This document shows positions 21,160 through 24,138 of a stretch of 24,138 nucleotides of DNA, piece after piece (the first letter of the stretch is position 1; each line of letters begins with the position of its first letter). The DNA comes from JBDRLD01 sp043813445 (GTDB lineage Bacteria; Patescibacteriota; Patescibacteriia; JACPHY01). The position numbers and the translations under genes were made by a program. The stretch is taken from assembly GCA_043813445.1 (NCBI GenBank), contig JBDRLD010000023.1, positions 1 to 24,138 on the forward strand, in the 5' to 3' direction. The notes below the pieces were generated by a model. That model searched no databases. It was not told the origin of the DNA and worked only from the letters and a program-made list of their open reading frames with translations.

Positions 21160-21420
21160 GTTCCCCGCCAGAGGCGGACAGACATTCCCGCCCGTCCTGC
21201 CCTGTGTTCGTCCTACACCACACGCGGGCGGCCATAGAAGGCCGCCCCTACGCAGAACGGACATTTGGTCGCCCTACTGCACCTGTTCCCGATTTGACGT
21301 AGGGGCGGTTGCTCGAAACTACGAGCTCATACAACGCCACCCCTCCCTCCCTAACCCGCCCGAGGCGGACTCGGAAGCCCTCCCTCCCCCTGTGTACACG
21401 GGGAGGGAGTGGATCAAATC
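21160..21420. repeat. Dispersed repeat field before the rplJL terminator
   Basis: It holds CCCGCCAGAGGCGGAC (21167 on) and the related CCCGCCCGAGGCGGAC (21357 on), the 27-bp module with hairpin (21226-21252) and the 22-bp module (21287-21308) shared with 10032-10104, and a 10-bp CTCCCTCCCC/GGGGAGGGAG hairpin (21380-21409) enclosing GTG ta CAC. Open frames crossing it follow the repeats and have no start signals; no gene is supported in 21142-21537. Confidence 0.75.
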
Positions 21421-21537
21421 AAAAGGGATGCCCCGAAGTGTAAACAACGCGGTGGAATCTCACACCTTAGTATGCCGGAGTGTCACCCTTAGAGGCAGGC
21501 TGTGCACCTACTTGACGAACAAAGTGTTGTGGTGAAA

Positions 21538-21580
21538 ACAAATCCCGAGACACCTTAGTGTGCCTCGGGATTTGTCCCTC
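21538..21580 (-). terminator. Terminator of the rplJ-rplL operon
   Basis: ACAAATCCCGAG (21538-21549) pairs perfectly with CTCGGGATTTGT (21564-21575). An inner CAC/GTG lies around the loop. On the minus strand the stem is followed by TTTTC. The structure could stop transcription from both sides. Confidence 0.85.
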
Positions 21581-21691
21581 CTCCCTCGCTTGGCTCGGGC
21601 TCATCGGAGTGGGGGTATTCGTTCTTACGAGCTTGACGGCTACTTGAGTGTTACTGTTGCTCCTGCCTCTTGAAGCTTTGTCTTCCACTCC
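21579..21691. repeat. Direct repeat copy 1 (duplicate of rplL 3' end)
   Basis: These 113 bp match 21786-21898 with one internal difference (ttacgagc versus ttatgagc). On the minus strand the copy contains codons for the last 17 residues of L7/L12 plus stop, and about 60 bp of downstream sequence. It lies beyond the functional rplL stop and so is an untranslated remnant. Confidence 0.95.
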
Positions 21692-21785
21692 CTCCGGCCA
21701 CAAGAGAACCTTCCGGTTCCCTTGTGCTATCCCTCCCTCAACAGCGGGAATTCGCTTCGCCATCGCGAGGGTCGGGCGTAGCCCT
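21692..21785. other. Spacer between the two repeats, with long hairpin
   Basis: The 94-bp unit contains CACAAGAGAACC ttcc GGTTCCCTTGTG (21699-21726), a 12-position stem with one mismatch. No coding signal is visible. Confidence 0.6.
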
Positions 21786-21898
21786 TCCTCCCTCGCTTGG
21801 CTCGGGCTCATCGGAGTGGGGGTATTCGTTCTTATGAGCTTGACGGCTACTTGAGTGTTACTGTTGCTCCTGCCTCTTGAAGCTTTGTCTTCCACTCC
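21786..21898. repeat. Direct repeat copy 2 (true rplL 3' end)
   Basis: This copy is in frame with rplL and supplies its last 17 codons and stop (21847-21898), plus 61 bp after the stop. Period to copy 1 is 207 bp. Confidence 0.95.
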
Positions 21899-22266
21899 TC
21901 TGCAATCGCCTTCGGGACACCTTCCTTGATTATCTTCGGTGCCGAATCCGCCATGTCCTTCGCATCCTTCAAACCAATCTCCATCAGTGAACGGATGGCC
22001 TTAATGACGTCGATCTTCTTCTCGCCACATGCGGTCAACTCAACGTTGAATTCAGACTGTTCCTCTGCCGCGGCCTCGTCGCCACCGGCTGCCGGGGCTG
22101 CCGCGATTGCCATTGGAGCTGACGCGCTCACGCCAAACTTCTCCTCAAGTACCTTCACAAGCTCTGCAAGGTCAAGCACTGAAAGCTTCTCAATCGACTC
22201 CACGAGGTCCTTAAACTTTGCAGGAACCTCCACCACCTTCTCTTCCGTCTTTTGTTCATCTGCCAT
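21847..22266 (-). CDS. rplL: Ribosomal protein bL12 (L7/L12)
   Basis: L7/L12 forms the flexible stalk that recruits translation factors to the ribosome. The 139-residue product has an N-terminal dimerisation helix region (KFKDLVESIEKLSVLDLAELVKVLEEKFGV), an Ala/Gly-rich hinge (AAAPAAGGDEAAAEEQ) and the C-terminal factor-binding domain SEFNVELTACGEKKIDVIKAIRSLMEIGLKDAKDMADSAPKIIKEGVPKAIAEEW. It is slightly longer than most because of an N-terminal Glu/Lys-rich addition. It follows rplJ by 87 bp. Its final 17 codons lie in a 113-bp direct repeat whose second copy sits 207 bp downstream. Regulation should come from the L10 leader upstream of rplJ. Confidence 0.96.
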   Translation of the reverse strand: MADEQKTEEKVVEVPAKFKDLVESIEKLSVLDLAELVKVLEEKFGVSASAPMAIAAAPAAGGDEAAAEEQSEFNVELTACGEKKIDVIKAIRSLMEIGLKDAKDMADSAPKIIKEGVPKAIAEEWKTKLQEAGATVTLK

Positions 22267-22353
22267 ACGTTTGACTATCGCTCACCGACCACTGACTACA
22301 GAAATTCTACATTTCATTCCAACTGTAGTCGGAGTCCTTCAGCGATGGTTCCT

Positions 22354-22887
22354 TTATACTTTTGATTGCTGAATTGCACTGAGTACCCCGACGAGTCCGC
22401 GCAAATTACCCTGTAGCACTCCGACAAGGCCACGCAATGGGGCCGCAATGCTACCAACTGCCTTTGCGATGAGCTCGTCACGACTCGGAAGATCACCCAA
22501 CCGCCGAACGCTATCCGCGTCGAGCGCAAGTACACCCGACTCCTCGCGAATGAATCCACCGTACACTCGAAATGCTTCGTGCTCTTTCGCGTACCGCTTT
22601 GCAATCTTTGCCGGTGTGATTGCGTCTTCAAATCCGGCAAGAATACTGACACTTCCCTCAACCTGTCCGGCGTCTAACGGAACCGATTCCGCTTCTGCCG
22701 CACGCTTGAGCAGCGTTTTCTTTACGACAAGAAACTCGCAAGATTCTGCACGACAGCGCTTTCGCAAATCCTCAAGATCGTGCATCTTTAGTGTTGCGAA
22801 GTCCGCAAGCACAGCCCCGGACATCCTCGCGAGCCGATCCTGAAGACCGGCAAGCATCTCAACCTTTTGTTGTCTTGTTTTCGGCAT
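22354..22887 (-). CDS. rplJ: Ribosomal protein uL10
   Basis: uL10 anchors L7/L12 dimers to 23S rRNA. The 177-residue product begins MPKTRQQKVEMLAGLQDRLA and has FLVVKKTLLKRAAE, characteristic of the rRNA-binding domain, near residues 52-65. The C-terminal helix carries LRGLVGVL twice (QGN between), matching the repeated L12-binding segments of this family and suggesting at least two L12 dimers per stalk. The ATG at 22887 was preferred over the longer frame because it matches the family and lies directly after the attenuator hairpin. No Shine-Dalgarno fits between hairpin and start; the leader there is U-rich. Confidence 0.94.
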   Translation of the reverse strand: MPKTRQQKVEMLAGLQDRLARMSGAVLADFATLKMHDLEDLRKRCRAESCEFLVVKKTLLKRAAEAESVPLDAGQVEGSVSILAGFEDAITPAKIAKRYAKEHEAFRVYGGFIREESGVLALDADSVRRLGDLPSRDELIAKAVGSIAAPLRGLVGVLQGNLRGLVGVLSAIQQSKV

Positions 22888-22918
22888 AAACAAAAATTGT
22901 GCTCCACCAGAAGCACAA
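22888..22918 (-). terminator. Attenuator hairpin directly before rplJ
   Basis: On the minus strand TTGTGCT (22918-22912) pairs with AGCACAA (22903-22897), followed by TTTTTGTTT and the ATG. It has full terminator form inside the leader of the operon. Confidence 0.75.
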
Positions 22919-23046
22919 TGTCTCGACCAATTGAACACTCGCAATCATCCAGCCAATAGGCCGCATGTATCGCGACGCGCTCACAGACACTGCCTCAGCG
23001 GCTTTATTAAGCCCAAATAATATGGACCGCCGCTTTCTCTGGCTAT
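22919..23046 (-). promoter_or_regulatory. Ribosomal protein L10 leader RNA
   Basis: About 130 nt of leader separate the promoter from the attenuator. AAGCGGC pairs with GCCGCT (near 23035 and 22998), and GGGCTTAATAAAGCCGCTGAGGC resembles the conserved kink-turn part of L10 leaders (UUAAU...CUGCCGAGG). In known cases the L10-L12 complex binds here and represses its own operon. Confidence 0.65.
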
Positions 23047-23052
23047 GAACCC

Positions 23053-23081
23053 AGATTGCCACACAAAAGAATATTTGTCAA
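23053..23081 (-). promoter_or_regulatory. Promoter of the rplJ-rplL operon
   Basis: Minus-strand TTGACA (23076-23081), 17-bp spacer, CAATCT (23053-23058). It starts directly after the terminator of the upstream HAD gene. Confidence 0.75.
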
Positions 23082-23112
23082 AAGGAACACCCCGGCCGGA
23101 TGGTCGGGGTGT
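23082..23112 (-). terminator. Terminator of the alpha-CTD-like/HAD operon
   Basis: ACACCCCGGCC (23087-23097) pairs with GGTCGGGGTGT (23102-23112), one G-U pair, loop ggat. On the minus strand TCCTTTTG follows. Confidence 0.85.
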
Positions 23113-23139
23113 CGAGATTTCACTTTACTGCGTCACAGA

Positions 23140-23778
23140 TCAACAGAGTTGTGCGAACGACGCGAGATCGGGCAGCACTCGCATGGTTGGGATATTCGCA
23201 TGCTGCGCGAGGATGCGCTGCTCCGAATGGAGGCCACGCGGGATGATACACACCTGCATCCCTACCGCAACTGCCGCAGCCGCATCGTCCACCATGTCTC
23301 CCACGACGATGATGCGCTCTGGCGGAATTTGTGCCTGCTCCGCGCACACACGAAACTCTCGAGCTTTATCCGTTACTCCACCGAGTACCATCGAGAAGTA
23401 TCCCACAAGCCCGTGGTACACAAGTGCTTCGGAGAGTCCGGGCCCTGGCCACCCGCTTATGAGAGCTGGGTGACCGATGTTCTCAACAACTATCTGCACC
23501 GCTTCGCGTGCGTCATCGAAGAGGCCTGCCGGTTCTTCGCCCTCCATACATTTGCAGATGATAGTGTCCCACTGCTTCTGAGAGACATCTCGAGGAACTC
23601 CGTGCCTCCAATAGAACGGCATGAACTCATGTGTGATCTCGTTGAGATACGTCTCCAGCGTTGGTGCCGGAAGTCCGAGCAGCTCGAACGGTCGCACCAC
23701 GCAGAGATCATACACGACGTGACGATCGTTCTGCAGGGTCCCGTTGAAATCGAAGATGACGAAATCGAACTGTCTCAC
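23140..23778 (-). CDS. HAD-superfamily hydrolase, phosphoglycolate-phosphatase-like
   Basis: The 212-residue product has HAD motif I VIFDFNGTLQND (residues 7-18), a helical cap (about 20-95), motif II region PALISGW (103-109), motif III Lys in DKAREF (136-141) and motif IV VVGDMVDDAAAA (157-168). In most HAD phosphatases motif I is DxDGT; here the second Asp is Asn (DFNGT), a form that does exist in a subset of predicted phosphatases, so activity may remain or be altered. Substrate unknown. The GTG start overlaps the preceding stop by four bases (GTGA), with GGGGAG as ribosome-binding site, so it is translationally coupled to the alpha-CTD-like gene. Terminator at 23082-23112. Confidence 0.82.
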   Translation of the reverse strand: MRQFDFVIFDFNGTLQNDRHVVYDLCVVRPFELLGLPAPTLETYLNEITHEFMPFYWRHGVPRDVSQKQWDTIICKCMEGEEPAGLFDDAREAVQIVVENIGHPALISGWPGPGLSEALVYHGLVGYFSMVLGGVTDKAREFRVCAEQAQIPPERIIVVGDMVDDAAAAVAVGMQVCIIPRGLHSEQRILAQHANIPTMRVLPDLASFAQLC

Positions 23779-24128
23779 GCCGTCTGCTCCCCAACGAGCG
23801 CCGCTTGGATCGCTGCGCCGCGCTTCTCGCCGATCCCACGTATGTTCAGCAGCTCATCGCCCGACCTTCGAAGCTGTCCGACGCGGTGAATCTCGGCGTC
23901 CCGCAGCGCCTTCACGGTCGGCCCATCCAGCTCGAGTACGCTGATGTCGTCGCCGTCGCCTTCGGCGTACTGCGGGTCGATCAGGTCGATCAGATCACCA
24001 ACCGGCTTGTCGGCTTCGCGGTGCCGTGTCTCTACGGACGGAGCGTTCACCGAGCGCGACCGCACGGCATGCAGCTGTTCCAGCGTCACCCGCTCACCGT
24101 TCGTGTCGCTGAGCAATCCCTGGGTCAC
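23775..24128 (-). CDS. RNA polymerase alpha-CTD-like helix-hairpin-helix protein
   Basis: Of up to 117 residues, the last 57 (ISVLELDGPTVKALRDAEIHRVGQLRRSGDELLNIRGIGEKRGAAIQAAL) match the RNA polymerase alpha C-terminal domain/helix-hairpin-helix pattern: a first helix after a short acidic lead, vgqLrr, LLnIrGiGekr. It should bind DNA or protein. The first 60 residues are hydrophilic and unrecognised. The start is uncertain. GTG at 24128 overlaps the perfect anti-16S sequence AAGGAGGTGA, which would place TTG at 24116 in a better position. Upstream sequence is outside the window. It is coupled to the HAD gene by a 4-bp overlap. Confidence 0.65.
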   Translation of the reverse strand: MTQGLLSDTNGERVTLEQLHAVRSRSVNAPSVETRHREADKPVGDLIDLIDPQYAEGDGDDISVLELDGPTVKALRDAEIHRVGQLRRSGDELLNIRGIGEKRGAAIQAALVGEQTA

Positions 24129-24138
24129 CTCCTTCTCA

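Noticed and set aside
21149..21535. 128-codon plus-strand ORF
   Set aside because: It runs entirely through dispersed palindromic repeats and has no start signals.
2550..21846. CRISPR array
   Set aside because: The repeats are palindromic and irregularly spaced, with no regular spacer length and no cas genes.
21467..21895. 142-codon minus-strand ORF with internal repeat
   Set aside because: It is an out-of-frame reading of the duplicated rplL end and its repeat; the internal repeat simply reflects the DNA duplication.

Overview
The window looks like a chromosomal segment of a Patescibacteria (CPR) genome, probably Parcubacteria-like. This is inferred from gene content, not from a marker phylogeny: a DUF4012 envelope protein, a short TsaB, a Ycf48-like Asp-box lipoprotein, a winged-HTH/nucleotidyltransferase-like regulator, many small monocistronic unknown genes, frequent starts without a Shine-Dalgarno (SD) sequence, and intergenic gaps packed with dispersed GC-rich palindromes. 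Translation is normal (code 11). Most genes lie on the minus strand.

Layout. 1-1488 (-): start of a lipoprotein gene that leaves the window, preceded by a secreted protein with a possible beta-rich C-terminal domain. 1653-2549 (+): an N-formylglutamate-amidohydrolase-like enzyme, with its own terminator. 3033-3167 (-): an overlooked 44-residue membrane peptide. 3440-4393 (-): an AEC-family carrier behind a perfect sigma70-type promoter. 4824-7402 (-): holB, a Ycf48-like lipoprotein and frr, ending in a strong terminator. 7640-8362 (-): tmRNA (ssrA) with promoter, readable tag (ANDNVELAAAA) and encoded CCA, followed by about 280 nt of unexplained hairpin-rich sequence before the terminator. 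8488-8940 (+): a complete small transcription unit for a basic 75-residue protein whose ribosome-binding site lies in a hairpin. 9024-9797 (-): a TrmB-type regulator. 10376-16231 (-): an envelope cluster of GT2 glycosyltransferase, DUF4012 protein, MreB and GT4 glycosyltransferase. 16335-18099 (-): wHTH regulator, TsaB and an MscS-like membrane protein. 18235-20484 (+): a large divergent protein with one membrane helix. 20627-21070 (+): an orphan small protein. 21847-22887 (-): rplJ-rplL behind an L10 leader with attenuator. 23140-24128 (-): a HAD hydrolase coupled to an RNA-polymerase alpha-CTD-like protein.

How the genes work together. The window mixes core information processing (L10/L12, RRF, HolB, TsaB, tmRNA) with cell-shape and surface synthesis (MreB, two glycosyltransferases, DUF4012). 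Regulation is readable at several places: consensus promoters, inverted-repeat operators, an L10 attenuator and a possible SD switch.

The most unusual features are the tmRNA-linked structured region, the two-copy TGGAGG / one-copy CCTCCA arrangement in front of the small basic protein, repeat sequence carried in frame inside a glycosyltransferase, and a near-identical 113-bp duplication of the 3' end of rplL.
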